DNA of 16,446 nt, taken from assembly GCA_012522985.1 (NCBI GenBank), contig JAAYJJ010000003.1, forward strand, positions 1 to 16,446. Reading direction: 5' to 3'. The stretch comes from Aliarcobacter butzleri (GTDB lineage Bacteria; Campylobacterota; Campylobacteria; Campylobacterales; Arcobacteraceae). The notes below the pieces were generated by a model, which was not told where the DNA came from, made no database searches, and worked only from the letters and a program-made list of their open reading frames with translations. This document shows, piece after piece, positions 1-9,175 of the stretch (position 1 is its first letter; the number at the start of each line of letters is the position of its first letter). The translations under genes were made by a program, and so were the position numbers.

Positions 1-512
1 ACAACTAGATCCATACCAAAAGCTTTTGCTCTTGTTCCTACTCTACTTCCAATATTTCCAAACCCAATAACACCTAGTTTTTTACCAAAAAGTTCAGTTC
101 CATACCAATCTTCTCTTTTCCAGATTCTATCATTTTTTAGTTGGTTATGTGCATAAGGGAATTTTCTTACACAAGAAAGAAGATGTGCCATAGTAAGCTC
201 AACTGCTGCTATCGTGTTTGCAGTTGGAACATTCATAGCTATAACACCTCTTTTACTACACTCATTGATATCAACATTATCTACACCAACTCCAGCTCTA
301 ACAACTGCTTTTAGGTTTTTTGCCGCATCTAAAAATTTAGTATCAATATCTGTTGAACTTCTAGTTACACAAACATCAGCATCTTTTATAACATCTAATA
401 GTGAAGTTTTATCAACATCTGCTGCAAATACATAGTTGATTTGACTATGATTTTGCAGAATTTTTAAGCCTTTTTGATGAATATGATCACAAACTACAAT
501 AGTATATAACAT
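1..512 (-). CDS. serA: D-3-phosphoglycerate dehydrogenase, N-terminal part (cut by window edge)
   Basis: SerA oxidises 3-phosphoglycerate to 3-phosphohydroxypyruvate with NAD, the first step of serine synthesis, in the cytosol. I translated 170 residues from an ATG at 512-510; the rest lies to the left of the window. The visible part contains the D-2-hydroxyacid dehydrogenase substrate-domain segment RAGVGVDNVD (about residues 72-81), then NVPTANTIAAVE (94-105), and the Rossmann glycine motif GFGNIG (150-155) that binds NAD. An AGGAGA ribosome-binding site lies about 5 bases upstream. The start is only 8 bases past the rpsA stop, so serA is the promoter-distal gene of the rpsA unit. The same neighbourhood is known in Campylobacter. 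The regulatory ACT/ASB region of long SerA proteins cannot be judged because it is missing. A generic hydroxyacid dehydrogenase is possible, but context and motifs favour SerA. Confidence 0.93.
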   Translation of the reverse strand, partial: MLYTIVVCDHIHQKGLKILQNHSQINYVFAADVDKTSLLDVIKDADVCVTRSSTDIDTKFLDAAKNLKAVVRAGVGVDNVDINECSKRGVIAMNVPTANTIAAVELTMAHLLSCVRKFPYAHNQLKNDRIWKREDWYGTELFGKKLGVIGFGNIGSRVGTRAKAFGMDLV

Positions 513-520
513 AATCTCTC

Positions 521-2197
521 CTAGTTTTGGCCAAATTGATCTTTTATAAGATCACCCAATGTCATACCAGAATCATCATTGATTGATTTTAGAGCTTCTC
601 TTTGTTTTAAAGACTCTACTTTTCTAGCAGATAGTCTAACTCTATTTCTTTTTGTATCGATATTGATAATAGCAGCTTCAATCTCATCTGATATTGCTAA
701 CTCTTCAGGTTTTAGAGTTCCTAAATCTTCACTTCTTATAAGCCCATCTATACCATTTTCTAAGATTACGAAAATACCAAAATCTTTTATATCTTTTATA
801 GGAGCTTTTACGATATCATTTATAGCGTGTTTTTTAGCAAACTCTGCTGTTGGTGAATCTATAGTCTCTTTTATAGAGATAGAAACATTTTCTTTATCTG
901 TATCTATTTTGATGATTTTTGCTTTTATAGCATCACCTTTTTTAAATGTAGATTTACATTTTACGCTATTATCCCAACTAGCCTCTTCATTGTGTAAAAG
1001 TGCATCTATTTCACCAATAGTAACAAATGCTCCAAAATCAGTTAAAGTTGCAACTTTTCCTTCAACTATATCACCAACTTTAAACTCTTTTGTAAATTTT
1101 GAAAAAGGTTTTTCTTGTAGATTTTTTAAACTTACTCTTAATTTTCTTTTATCTGTATCAAGTTCTATTACTTCTACATTTATCTCATCACCAATATTTA
1201 GTAAATCTTTTGGGTTTTTTAGGTTTTTATTCCAGCTTATTTCTGAAACATGAAGCAATCCTTCTATATCATTACCAAGATCAACAAAAGCTCCATAACT
1301 TTCAAAGTTGCTTACTGTTACAGTAATAGCATCTCCTACATCTAGCTCATCTTTGATCTCTTTCCAAGGATCAGGAAGAGCAGCTTTTACTGATAATGAT
1401 AGGTGTTGTTTATCTTTATCATAGTTTAGAACTTTTACACTTACTTCATCACCCTCTTTATAGTAGTTTGCAGGATTAACAGGACCTTTGTAACTGATTT
1501 CATTGTAGTTTACAAGTCCATCTATGCCATTTACTTCTACAAACATACCATAGCTTGTTATTTTTTTAACAATACCATTTAATGTACTATTTGCATCTAT
1601 AATTGCAGAGATTTTTTCTTCTTTATCTTTTTTGTTCTCTTCTATTAGTTTTTTTCTTGATATAATAATAGAGTTTTGATTTTTATTTATTTTTAGAACC
1701 TTAGCTTTGATTTTTTTGCCAATTGCTCCTTGAGGTTTCATATAGCTTTGAGCCATAGGTAGAAAATATTCTAAGCCATCTTTATCAACGACGCTAAAGC
1801 CACCTCTTTTTTTAGCTTCTACTATTTTACCCTCTATTATCAACTCTTCAAAGTCTTCACCATATTTTTCTACAAATTCATCAAATTTTTCTCTTTGTAA
1901 AACATTTTTATATGAGATTGAAGGTCTTTCACCTTTTGTTCCCATAATCATAACTTTGATTGTATCACCAATTTTAAACATCAAGTTTCCATCACTATCT
2001 TTGATTTCATTGACATTTAAAATACCCTCTATTTTTTGACCAACATCTATTAGCACTATGCTATCGTTTATATCAACAATAACTCCATCTATTATTGCAC
2101 TATTTTCGCTGTTCTCAAAAGATTCATTGAGCATTTGCTCAAAAGACATTTCTTGAAATTCTGATTCTTGCTCAATATTTAATCTATCGATACCCAT
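521..2197 (-). CDS. rpsA: 30S ribosomal protein S1
   Basis: S1 binds single-stranded mRNA leaders and helps load them on the 30S subunit. The protein has 558 residues, the length of the six-repeat S1 of proteobacteria. I can place six S1-type OB folds at roughly 33-100, 117-187, 200-272, 286-358, 372-442 and 458-527. Repeats 3-6 carry the clearest signature, such as SYGMFVEV, SYGAFVDL, DFGAFVTI and DFGIFVIL, each followed by a GL/AL-x(6-8)-E element; repeats 1 and 2 are more divergent, as is normal for the ribosome-docking repeats. The start is ATG at 2197 behind AAAGGG. A TG-extended TATAAT lies at 2244-2239, so the gene probably has its own promoter in addition to read-through from ispH. 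serA follows 8 bases after the stop. Open frames on the opposite strand here are antisense shadows. Confidence 0.97.
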   Translation of the reverse strand: MGIDRLNIEQESEFQEMSFEQMLNESFENSENSAIIDGVIVDINDSIVLIDVGQKIEGILNVNEIKDSDGNLMFKIGDTIKVMIMGTKGERPSISYKNVLQREKFDEFVEKYGEDFEELIIEGKIVEAKKRGGFSVVDKDGLEYFLPMAQSYMKPQGAIGKKIKAKVLKINKNQNSIIISRKKLIEENKKDKEEKISAIIDANSTLNGIVKKITSYGMFVEVNGIDGLVNYNEISYKGPVNPANYYKEGDEVSVKVLNYDKDKQHLSLSVKAALPDPWKEIKDELDVGDAITVTVSNFESYGAFVDLGNDIEGLLHVSEISWNKNLKNPKDLLNIGDEINVEVIELDTDKRKLRVSLKNLQEKPFSKFTKEFKVGDIVEGKVATLTDFGAFVTIGEIDALLHNEEASWDNSVKCKSTFKKGDAIKAKIIKIDTDKENVSISIKETIDSPTAEFAKKHAINDIVKAPIKDIKDFGIFVILENGIDGLIRSEDLGTLKPEELAISDEIEAAIINIDTKRNRVRLSARKVESLKQREALKSINDDSGMTLGDLIKDQFGQN

Positions 2198-2217
2198 TTT
2201 TTACCCTTTTTTTACCG
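2192..2217 (-). repeat. Short tandem repeat across the rpsA ribosome-binding site and start codon
   Basis: Read on the minus strand, the unit GGTA followed by a run of A occurs twice just before the rpsA start, and GGGTA recurs as codons 2-3 after the ATG. The middle copy supplies the GGG that serves as Shine-Dalgarno, 6 bases before the ATG. It could be chance in an A-rich leader or a target for S1 itself, which likes A/U-rich single strands. Function is inference only. Confidence 0.35.
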
Positions 2218-2238
2218 TGTTTAGTTTATGTGGCTAAT

Positions 2239-2244
2239 ATTATA
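2239..2244 (-). promoter_or_regulatory. Probable -10 element of the rpsA-serA promoter
   Basis: On the minus strand the sequence TGG-TATAAT lies about 42 bases before the rpsA ATG: a perfect -10 hexamer with an extended TGn motif. No clear -35 is visible, which is usual for the main sigma factor of Campylobacter-type bacteria. The predicted start point is near 2232, giving a leader of about 35 bases. Confidence 0.6.
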
Positions 2245-2255
2245 CCAAAAATATT

Positions 2256-2271
2256 CTTAATTCAAATTAAG
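2256..2271. repeat. AT-rich inverted repeat upstream of the rpsA -10
   Basis: CTTAATT and AATTAAG form 7-base arms separated by 2 bases, between the ispH stop and the rpsA -10. It is centred about 22 bases upstream of the -10, where a repressor or activator could sit. On the minus strand it is followed by AATATTTTT, so a weak terminator for the ispH transcript is the other reading. The 2-base spacer and lack of GC make a stable hairpin unlikely. Confidence 0.35.
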
Positions 2272-2324
2272 TAATTGTTTTTAATTATATTGAAAATAAA
2301 GAGTAGTTATTATAAAGTTTAGGT

Positions 2325-3152
2325 TTATTGGAGGTTTTGGAGTTTATTTATACACTTTTGTATTACCCAATCAGGTGTACTAGCTCCAGCTGTAATACCA
2401 CAAAGTTGTTTATTTTTAAACCAATCTAGATCTATTTCTTGTTCATCTTCTATTAGATAACTATCATCGCAGTTTGTTTTACATATACTAAAGAGTTGTT
2501 TTGTATTTGAAGAATTTTTACCACCAATTACTAACATAACATCAGCTTTTTCTGATAGATCTTTGGCTGCTGCTTGGTTTTCAAATGTTGCATCACAGAT
2601 GGTATTAAAGACTCTTACTTCTTTATTGTAAAGCATTAACTCTTTTACTATTTGTAAATACTCCTCTTTTTTTCTAGTAGTTTGGGCAACTGTTGCTATT
2701 TTGTCATATTTGAATTTAATATCTTTAACTTCACTAGGATCAAGAACTACATATACATCTTCACCATAGCTTTTTACTCCTTTGACTTCAGGATGAGAGC
2801 TATCTCCAAAGATTACTATACTATAGTTTTCATTTGACATTCTTTTTACTATATTTTGTGGAGTAGTTACAAATGGACATGTTGCATTGATAACTTTTGC
2901 ATCTTTGTTTTTTAGTGTTTGGAGTTCATCTTTTGGGATACCATGAGTTCTTATAATAACTGTATCACCACTTTGAACACTCTTTATATCTTCATATAGC
3001 CCAACATTGTGATGAGCTTTTAGTCTATCTATCTCTTTTTGGTTGTGAATAAGTGGTCCCATAGTAAAAGAGTTATTATGAAGACTTGCTATTTCTATAG
3101 CTCTTTTTACTCCAAAACAAAATCCATAACTTGATGCTAGTTCTATTTTCAT
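2325..3152 (-). CDS. ispH: 4-hydroxy-3-methylbut-2-enyl diphosphate reductase
   Basis: IspH carries out the last step of the MEP isoprenoid pathway, reducing HMBPP to IPP and DMAPP with an iron-sulfur cluster. The 275-residue protein has the usual bacterial length. The three cluster cysteines are visible: C12 in GFCFGV, C92 in NATCPF and C186 in NTICDAT. Substrate-binding residues expected from the E. coli enzyme are also present: H36 (IHNQ), H70 (RTHG), H120 and E122 (SSHPEVKG), T158/T159 (AQTT), and the SSNT and TAGASTP segments near the C terminus. The ATG at 3152 lies one base past the aroA stop, so translation is likely coupled. It sits directly before rpsA. In some clostridia IspH and S1 are fused into one protein, so the adjacency recurs in other phyla; here the two are separate and 127 bases apart. 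Confidence 0.97.
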   Translation of the reverse strand: MKIELASSYGFCFGVKRAIEIASLHNNSFTMGPLIHNQKEIDRLKAHHNVGLYEDIKSVQSGDTVIIRTHGIPKDELQTLKNKDAKVINATCPFVTTPQNIVKRMSNENYSIVIFGDSSHPEVKGVKSYGEDVYVVLDPSEVKDIKFKYDKIATVAQTTRKKEEYLQIVKELMLYNKEVRVFNTICDATFENQAAAKDLSEKADVMLVIGGKNSSNTKQLFSICKTNCDDSYLIEDEQEIDLDWFKNKQLCGITAGASTPDWVIQKCINKLQNLQ

Positions 3153-3153
3153 A

Positions 3154-4431
3154 CTATGCTAAATCTCCTAAAAGTTGTTCAAAATTTGGAAAAGAGGCTT
3201 GAATACACTCCCAATCAGATATAGTCATATCAGCCAAAAGTCCAGCAATAGCAAAACTCATAGCTATTCTATGATCTCCAAAACTATCTATTGATGCACC
3301 TTGTAAAGTGCTTCCAACTATCTCATATCCATCTTCAAATTCTTTGCATAGTATACCACATTTTTGTAAGTTTGATATAACAGCTGTTATTCTATCTGAT
3401 TCTTTTACACGAAGTTCTTTAGCATTTTTGACTATACTTGTACCATTTGCTACTGCCATAGCAATAGCAAGAGCTGGTAGTTCATCTATAAGCCAAGCGA
3501 TATTTTCAAAGACTTTAACAGCTTTTAGCTCTTTATAAGAGACTATTATATCACCTATTGGTTCAAATTCATTTGAATGCTCTATAAACTCAACTTTTGC
3601 TCCCATCTTTGCTAAAATCTTATAAGCTTCTATTCTTGTTTCATTGAGTGAGATGTTTTTTAATACAACTTTAGAATCTGGTACAATTGCAGCTGCTACA
3701 GCAAAGAAAAATCCACTTGATGGATCTGCTGGAACCATAAGATTTAGAGGTTTTAAGGGAGATTTAAGAGGATGAATCTCTATATATCCATCATTATTTG
3801 TATGTATAGTTGCTCCCATACCATGAAGCATTCTTTCTGTATGATCACGGCTTAGTTTATCTTCTTTATAATAACATATATCATCAGCTTTTAGTGCTGC
3901 TAAAATAAGAGCTGATTTAACTTGAGCAGAATCTATAGGAGAGTGGTATCTAAATGATTTTAGTGAACCTCCTCTTATATGAAGTGGGGCTTTGTTTCCA
4001 TTTTCTACACCATCTATCTTGGCACCTATACTAATAAGTGGTTTTGTAACTCTAGCCATTGGTCTACTTCTTAGGTATTTATCTCCCGTAAGCACAAAAG
4101 ATCCATCAAAAGCACTAAGAAGTCCACAAAAAAGCCTCATAGCTGTACCACTATTACCACAATCAAGCACATCATTTGGTTCTTGTGGTTGTGCTTTTGG
4201 TTTTAAGATAAACTCACCTTTATTTAGCTCTTCTACTTCAACACCAAAACTTTTGACAATATTTAAAGTATTTAATGTATCTTCTGCTAAAAGATAGTTT
4301 TTTATATGACTTGGTTTATCACTCAAAAGAGTAAACATAGCACATCTATGTGAGATAGATTTATCACTTGCAATATCACTAATAGTGATATTAAAAGGCT
4401 TTTTTAGTTTTGAAACGTTGTATGTTTTCAT
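3154..4431 (-). CDS. aroA: 3-phosphoshikimate 1-carboxyvinyltransferase (EPSP synthase)
   Basis: AroA transfers the enolpyruvyl group of PEP to shikimate-3-phosphate, the sixth step of the shikimate pathway to chorismate and aromatic amino acids. At 425 residues it has the normal two-domain length. Visible motifs are SDKSISHR (22-29; K24, S25 and R29 bind substrate), [11 protein letters not shown] (90-100, PEP-binding loop), LRSRPMARV (120-128), the linker SRDHTERML (194-202), the catalytic aspartate D316 in IDELPA, RVKESDR (341-347) and FGDHRIAMS (384-392). The NSGT form of the glycine loop resembles Campylobacter and Bacillus enzymes rather than E. coli (NAGT). The ATG at 4431-4429 shares one base with the pheT TAA stop, which indicates translational coupling in the operon. 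Confidence 0.97.
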   Translation of the reverse strand: MKTYNVSKLKKPFNITISDIASDKSISHRCAMFTLLSDKPSHIKNYLLAEDTLNTLNIVKSFGVEVEELNKGEFILKPKAQPQEPNDVLDCGNSGTAMRLFCGLLSAFDGSFVLTGDKYLRSRPMARVTKPLISIGAKIDGVENGNKAPLHIRGGSLKSFRYHSPIDSAQVKSALILAALKADDICYYKEDKLSRDHTERMLHGMGATIHTNNDGYIEIHPLKSPLKPLNLMVPADPSSGFFFAVAAAIVPDSKVVLKNISLNETRIEAYKILAKMGAKVEFIEHSNEFEPIGDIIVSYKELKAVKVFENIAWLIDELPALAIAMAVANGTSIVKNAKELRVKESDRITAVISNLQKCGILCKEFEDGYEIVGSTLQGASIDSFGDHRIAMSFAIAGLLADMTISDWECIQASFPNFEQLLGDLA

Positions 4432-6752
4432 TATCTAAGTCCAATATTAAGTTTTTCGTTTAACGTTAATAAAACTCTATCTATAATAGAGCTAATCTCC
4501 TCTTCTGACATTGTTTTTTCTAAAGATTGGATTTTAAATCTTAGTGTTAAACTCTCATATTCTCCCAATTTTTCATCGCTATAGATATCAACTAAGTTAA
4601 AATCTATTAATTCTTTGATATTTAGAGCTAAAATAAGCTCTTTTATCTGTTTGTATTGCATAGATTTTGGAGCAATAAGGCTTAAATCTCTAAAACTTGC
4701 TTGAAATTTAGAGATTGATGATGCAGTTTTAAGCTCATCTGATAAAATTGTTAAATAATCAAGTTCAGCAATAAATGTATCTTCTAAATCAAACTCTTTT
4801 GCTACTAATGGATGAAGTTTATAGATTTCACCAACATTTTTATTGTTTATTATAATATTTGCATATTGATATGGATGAGCAAATTTATGTGAAGGTGTTG
4901 ATTCTATTAGCTCAAAATCTCCAACTATAGATGAAAGTTTATCAGCAAATTCAAAAAAAGTCATATTTGATGGTTTACCATGATTTTCAAAAGAATCAGT
5001 CTCTTTTTTACCACTGTATAATAAACAAAACTTATCAAATTCTGCTCTAGTTTTATCAAAAATAGAGCCAACTTCAAATAAAGGTACTCTATCAAAGCCA
5101 TTTTTTACATTGTGTGAAGCAGCAAGAACTAGGTTTAGTGCCATAGTTGTTCTAAAAGTATTTAGTTCATGTGATATAGGATTTAAGACATCAAGATTTT
5201 CATCAACTACACTAAAACCATATTTTTGAAGTAGATCTCTTTGAGCAAATATATATGTAATTGTTTCAAAAAATCCATTTGCAACAGCTCTTGATCTAAT
5301 ATAGTTTAGTTTATTTAAAGCTACTGAAGTAGAATTATTTCTATTGATCTCTTTTATTTGAAGGGCTTTAGCCTCTATGTTATCAATACCAATAATCCTT
5401 AAAACCTCTTCAGTTATATCAGCTATATTACTAATATCATGTCTAAAAGCAGGTACTGTAATATTTATAATATTTGATGAGGTATCTTTTAGGAAAAAAC
5501 CAAGAGATTTTAAAATCTTTTCTATTTGAGGCTTGGAAATTTCTTGTCCTATAATAGAGCTTATTTTGATAGGATTGACATCCAAAAAGATTTTAGTAGG
5601 CTCATTTAAAAAACTTTCAGTTCCTTTGTAGATTTGGGCGTGGTTGTTTGATAATAGCATAATAATATTATTTATACCATATGTAATATCTGGCTCACTT
5701 CCTCTTGAGGTTCTATAGTAAGGATCTTTATCTGTTTTGATTTTATTTTCAAAAACTTGCTTTGATAGTTTGTCTGGGTTATTATAACTAGCCTCTATTA
5801 GTATTTTTGATGAGTTTACTTTTTGTGTACCTTTATTTATACTTATTGTTGAAAGAAGCTCTTTTGAGTAGATTGCATCAAGGTTATTACTATCTTTTTT
5901 AAGGTTAAATAGGTAGATATTATGTTCATCTTGAATAGAGTTTTCTATATCATAAAAGTTTAAAATTACACCACTTTCATAAGTAGCATAATTAAAAGTA
6001 TCTACTAATAAATCACCAATATACTCCTCAACTAAAGCAAGTCTTAGCTTATGTAAAATAGGAAGAGAAAAATTACTAATATCAGCTACTTTGTAGATTA
6101 ACGAAGACTCTATTTTAGGATCACAATTTATATCTATAGTTTGTCCTATACTTTGTTCATGTTCGTTGATATTTAGCTCTTTTTGTATAATAGGAAGGTT
6201 ATAATAAGCACTAAGCTCTCTAGCTATTCCATAAATACTTAGACAATCTCCTCTATTTGGAGTAAGATCTATTTCAATAACATCATCATTAAAAGCTTTT
6301 ATTTCACCTAAAGACATACCAGCTACTAACTCACCTAAAGAGTTGTCAAGCTCTATAATACCATCGTTTAGTTTTGGTAAACCAAGTTCAGTAGAAGAGC
6401 AGATCATCCCACTACTAGCTACTCCACGAAGTTTGGCATCTTTTATAGTAAGATCTCCTATTTTTGCACCAACCAAAGCAACAGCTACATATAAATCAGC
6501 TCTTACATTACTAGCACCACATACTATTTGAAGAGTTTTATCTCCAACATCTACCTCACAAATACTAAGTTTATCAGCATCTGGATGTTTTATACAAGAC
6601 AACACCTTACCTACTACTGTAAAATCTGGCATACTATAAGAAGTAACTCCACCAATTTCTAAACCAATAGATGTAAGAGTTTTACATAACTCATCAGTTG
6701 AAATATCTTTGATATTTATAAATTCATTTAACCACTCTTTTGTAACTATCAT
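4431..6752 (-). CDS. pheT: Phenylalanyl-tRNA synthetase beta subunit
   Basis: PheT is the large subunit of the alpha2-beta2 synthetase that charges tRNA-Phe. It also hosts the editing site that removes mischarged tyrosine. The 773 residues fit the bacterial family. Domains in order: an EMAP/OB-type tRNA-binding fold at about 40-150 ([15 protein letters not shown] at 56-70), the B1 strand segment [18 protein letters not shown] (162-179), the B3/B4 editing region at about 210-375, which is poorly conserved by eye, the B5 fold with VPAFRHDI and [11 protein letters not shown] (433-455), the catalytic-like core with [15 protein letters not shown] and LFEVG (523-562), and a C-terminal ferredoxin-like anticodon-binding domain at 680-773. 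The start codon overlaps the pheS stop in an ATGA arrangement, and the stop overlaps aroA by one base. Confidence 0.96.
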   Translation of the reverse strand: MIVTKEWLNEFINIKDISTDELCKTLTSIGLEIGGVTSYSMPDFTVVGKVLSCIKHPDADKLSICEVDVGDKTLQIVCGASNVRADLYVAVALVGAKIGDLTIKDAKLRGVASSGMICSSTELGLPKLNDGIIELDNSLGELVAGMSLGEIKAFNDDVIEIDLTPNRGDCLSIYGIARELSAYYNLPIIQKELNINEHEQSIGQTIDINCDPKIESSLIYKVADISNFSLPILHKLRLALVEEYIGDLLVDTFNYATYESGVILNFYDIENSIQDEHNIYLFNLKKDSNNLDAIYSKELLSTISINKGTQKVNSSKILIEASYNNPDKLSKQVFENKIKTDKDPYYRTSRGSEPDITYGINNIIMLLSNNHAQIYKGTESFLNEPTKIFLDVNPIKISSIIGQEISKPQIEKILKSLGFFLKDTSSNIINITVPAFRHDISNIADITEEVLRIIGIDNIEAKALQIKEINRNNSTSVALNKLNYIRSRAVANGFFETITYIFAQRDLLQKYGFSVVDENLDVLNPISHELNTFRTTMALNLVLAASHNVKNGFDRVPLFEVGSIFDKTRAEFDKFCLLYSGKKETDSFENHGKPSNMTFFEFADKLSSIVGDFELIESTPSHKFAHPYQYANIIINNKNVGEIYKLHPLVAKEFDLEDTFIAELDYLTILSDELKTASSISKFQASFRDLSLIAPKSMQYKQIKELILALNIKELIDFNLVDIYSDEKLGEYESLTLRFKIQSLEKTMSEEEISSIIDRVLLTLNEKLNIGLR

Positions 6753-7744
6753 TTAAACTGTCCTAATAATCTCAAATCACTCTCAAATAAAGATCTCAAA
6801 TCCCCTATTTGGTGTATAAGCATAGCAAATCTCTCTACACCCAAACCAAAAGCATATCCACTTACATCTTCATAGCCAACAGCTTTGAAAACATTTTCAT
6901 CTACTATTCCACACCCTAAAACTTCAAGCCAACCAGTGTGCGAACATACTCTACACCCTTTGCCTTTACAAAAAATACAGCTTATATCAACTTCAGCACT
7001 TGGTTCTGTAAAAGGAAAGAAACTAGGTCTAAATCTAACTTCTACATCTCCAAACATATATTTTAAAAACTCTATTAATATATATTTTAAGTTTGCAAAT
7101 GAGATTTTATCGCTACTATCAACTACTAGTCCTTCTATTTGATTGAACATTGGTGTATGTGTAAGGTCAAAATCTCTTCTAAATACTCTTCCAGGGGCTA
7201 TCATTCTAATAGGTGGCTTTTGCTCTTTCATAGTTCTTATTTGAACAGGGCTTGTATGAGTTCTAAGAAGCATAAAATCTTTACAATAAAAAGTATCTTG
7301 CATATCTCTAGCTGGGTGATATTTTGGAAGGTTTAGTGCTTCAAAGTTATGAAAATCATCTTCTACCATAGGTCCTATTTCAACAGCAAAATTTAGATTT
7401 TGGAAATATTTAATTATTCTATTCATAGTATATGCTACAGGATGATAAGCTCCTATTTGTGAAGAACTTGAGTTAAATCTTGTAACATCGATTTTCTCTT
7501 TTTGTAAAGTTTGCTCTAGTTTAAGACTCTCTAGTTCATTTTTTTTAAACTCTATAGCCTTTGTGAAAACCTCTTTTTGTTCATTGAGGTTTTGTGCAAA
7601 TGCTTTTTTTTCTTCATTTGGAATATCTTTAAGTCTAGCAAATTCTAAGGTTAAAGCTCCCTTTTTACCAAATAAATCTACTCTAATATTCTCTATTTCT
7701 ACAATATTTGTAGTTTTATATATTTTATCTAACCATTCTTGCAA
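6749..7744 (-). CDS. pheS: Phenylalanyl-tRNA synthetase alpha subunit, TTG start
   Basis: PheS holds the class II catalytic core for Phe-AMP formation. The 331-residue protein starts with a coiled-coil tRNA-binding arm (about 1-90), followed by the core: MQDTFYC (148-154), [10 protein letters not shown] (161-170), motif 2 with GRVFRRD and [10 protein letters not shown] (185-205), [13 protein letters not shown] (241-253), GWLEVLGCG (271-279) and motif 3 GLGVERFAM (300-308). Four cysteines, C256, C259, C264 and C267, form a CxxC-x4-CxxC pair as in Bacillus PheS and may bind zinc. The start must be TTG at 7744: the frame is closed by TAG 27 bases upstream and holds no ATG or GTG. GGAG lies 11-8 bases before the TTG. 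It is the first gene of the leftward operon, and pheT overlaps its end by 4 bases. Confidence 0.96.
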   Translation of the reverse strand: MQEWLDKIYKTTNIVEIENIRVDLFGKKGALTLEFARLKDIPNEEKKAFAQNLNEQKEVFTKAIEFKKNELESLKLEQTLQKEKIDVTRFNSSSSQIGAYHPVAYTMNRIIKYFQNLNFAVEIGPMVEDDFHNFEALNLPKYHPARDMQDTFYCKDFMLLRTHTSPVQIRTMKEQKPPIRMIAPGRVFRRDFDLTHTPMFNQIEGLVVDSSDKISFANLKYILIEFLKYMFGDVEVRFRPSFFPFTEPSAEVDISCIFCKGKGCRVCSHTGWLEVLGCGIVDENVFKAVGYEDVSGYAFGLGVERFAMLIHQIGDLRSLFESDLRLLGQFK

Positions 7745-7770
7745 TTTAGCTTCTCCAATACTACACAGCT

Positions 7771-7776
7771 ATTATA
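7771..7776 (-). promoter_or_regulatory. Probable -10 element of the pheS operon promoter
   Basis: A perfect TATAAT on the minus strand, 26 bases before the pheS TTG start, in the divergent gap with the HIT gene. The predicted start point near 7764 leaves a leader of only about 20 bases. That is too short to hold a phenylalanine leader peptide or attenuator like the E. coli one. No convincing -35 is seen. Confidence 0.55.
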
Positions 7777-7825
7777 GACTGCTTAAAATTATGGCATTGT
7801 ATCTAAGTTTTTATTATAGTTTGGT

Positions 7826-7831
7826 TATAAT
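7826..7831 (+). promoter_or_regulatory. Probable -10 element of the HIT-aguA-aguB operon promoter
   Basis: A perfect TATAAT (in TTGGTTATAATAG) lies 35 bases before the HIT-gene ATG. The predicted start point is near 7838. It is back to back with the pheS promoter, about 50 bases apart, so the two units share a 122-base control region. No obvious operator is visible in it. Confidence 0.55.
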
Positions 7832-7866
7832 AGTAGTATTAAATGAATAAACAATAAAGGATATTT

Positions 7867-8196
7867 ATGTGTATTTTTTGCAAAATAAGTAAAGGTGAAA
7901 TACCCTCAAAAAAGATTTTAGAAGATGATAACTTTATAGCTTTTTATGATATAAACCCTCAAACAAAGGTACATGCTTTAGCTATTCCTAAGGCTCATTA
8001 TAAAGATTTCAATGAAATTCCAGCTAAGCTTATGTGTCAATTTTCTTCTTTTATGCAAGAAGTAGTAAAAGAGCTTAATATAAAAGAGAGCGGTTATAGA
8101 CTTATTACAAATAGTGGGTATGATAGTGCTCAAGAGGTTCCTCATATTCATTTTCATATCTTAGGTGGAGAAAAGCTTGGAACAAAAATCGTTTAA
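7867..8196 (+). CDS. HIT-family nucleotide hydrolase (HINT-like)
   Basis: A 109-residue histidine triad protein of the HINT branch, which usually hydrolyses phosphoramidates of AMP such as lysyl- or aminoacyl-AMP; the physiological substrate is uncertain. It has the N-terminal pattern CIFCKISKGEIPSK (2-15), YDINPQTKVHALAIPKAHY (27-45), the TNSG loop with N82, and the triad HIHFHILGG at 93-101, with H95 the expected catalytic residue. C2, C5 and two histidines could make the zinc site seen in some relatives. The C terminus stops soon after the triad, so it is slightly short. The start ATG follows AAAGGA. Its end overlaps the agmatine deiminase start, so the two are probably translationally coupled. 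It is divergent from pheS, as the HIT gene is in Campylobacter. Confidence 0.92.
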   Translation: MCIFCKISKGEIPSKKILEDDNFIAFYDINPQTKVHALAIPKAHYKDFNEIPAKLMCQFSSFMQEVVKELNIKESGYRLITNSGYDSAQEVPHIHFHILGGEKLGTKIV

Positions 8197-9175
8197 TAAA
8201 AGATTGATAGCTGAATGGGAGACCCAAGAGTTTGTTCAACTTATGTTTCCTCACTCACAAAGTGACTGGAGTGAGTATCTTGATGAGGTTTTACCTGTTT
8301 TTGAAGAGATAGCTCAAAGTATAGCTAAATATCAGCCTTGTATTGTATGCTATATGGAAGAAAAGAGTATTCAAAATATTAAAAATAAAGAGAATATTAT
8401 CCTAAAAAAGGTAGCTTCAAATGATACTTGGTGTAGAGATTTTGGTGGCATTACTATACTTAATGGTGATAAAATAGAGGTACTTGATTATATATTTAAT
8501 GGTTGGGGAAATAAGTTTGATGCCTCACTAGATAATCAAATCACAAAAGAGCTATTTTGTGATCTAAGAAGCTATGATTTTGTGCTTGAAGGTGGTAGTA
8601 TCGATAGTAACGGAGATGGAGTAGTTCTTACTACAAGTGAATGTTTGCTTGAAAAAAATAGAAACCCAAGCTTTACAAAAGAGCAAATCACAGCAAAACT
8701 AAAAGATGATCTTGGTATAAAAGAGCTTATTTGGATAGAAAATGGTTACCTAGAAGGTGATGATACAGACTCACATATAGATATGTTGGCTAGATTTGTA
8801 GATAAGAATACTATTGTTTATCAAACATGTGATGATAAAGATGATATTCACTATAAACCTCTAAAGCTTATGGAAGAGGAGATCAAAAAATTACCATTTC
8901 AAAGCTATGCCTTGCCTTGGATAGAGGCAAAATATTATGATGATGAGAGACTTCCTGCTAGTTATGCAAATTTTTTATTTATAAATGGTGCAGTTTTAGT
9001 ACCTATTTATCAAGATAAAAATGACGAAAAAGCTTTAGAACTTTTTAAAAAACTTTTGCCAAAATATGATATTATAGGAATAGATTGTTCCAAAATAATA
9101 AGACAACATGGAAGTTTGCACTGTTGTACTATGCAATACCCAAAAGGAGTAAGATTAAATGAAAAAAGAAAATAA
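8177..9175 (+). CDS. aguA: Agmatine deiminase
   Basis: This enzyme hydrolyses agmatine to N-carbamoylputrescine and ammonia, using a covalent cysteine, in the pentein superfamily. From TTG 8177 it has 332 residues, close to the short (about 330-residue) deiminases of Helicobacter and Campylobacter. Seen motifs are DTWCRDFGG (83-91), EGGSID (138-143), EGDDTDSHID (193-202; H200 and D202 are expected in catalysis) and HGSLHCCTMQYP near the end, where C316 is the expected nucleophile. No ATG is available at the start. GTG at 8165 has no good ribosome site, TTG at 8177 has GGAG 6 bases before it, and TTG at 8204 begins just before the conserved IAEW segment with only a weak site. I chose 8177. The gene overlaps the HIT gene by about 20 bases and aguB by 17 bases. 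Confidence 0.92.
   Translation: MEQKSFNKRLIAEWETQEFVQLMFPHSQSDWSEYLDEVLPVFEEIAQSIAKYQPCIVCYMEEKSIQNIKNKENIILKKVASNDTWCRDFGGITILNGDKIEVLDYIFNGWGNKFDASLDNQITKELFCDLRSYDFVLEGGSIDSNGDGVVLTTSECLLEKNRNPSFTKEQITAKLKDDLGIKELIWIENGYLEGDDTDSHIDMLARFVDKNTIVYQTCDDKDDIHYKPLKLMEEEIKKLPFQSYALPWIEAKYYDDERLPASYANFLFINGAVLVPIYQDKNDEKALELFKKLLPKYDIIGIDCSKIIRQHGSLHCCTMQYPKGVRLNEKRK

Noticed and set aside
214..435. Plus-strand open frame of 73 codons opposite serA
   Set aside because: It lies wholly antisense to well-conserved SerA sequence and has no ribosome site.
579..1253. Long plus-strand open frame of 224 codons inside rpsA
   Set aside because: It is antisense to the six S1 repeats, has low-complexity S/F/I-rich composition, no ribosome site and no recognisable domain. 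It is a shadow of rpsA codon use.
7745..7866. Possible small RNA or leader peptide in the pheS/HIT gap
   Set aside because: The gap is 122 bases and is filled by two back-to-back promoters. I see no phenylalanine-rich short frame and no stable hairpin.
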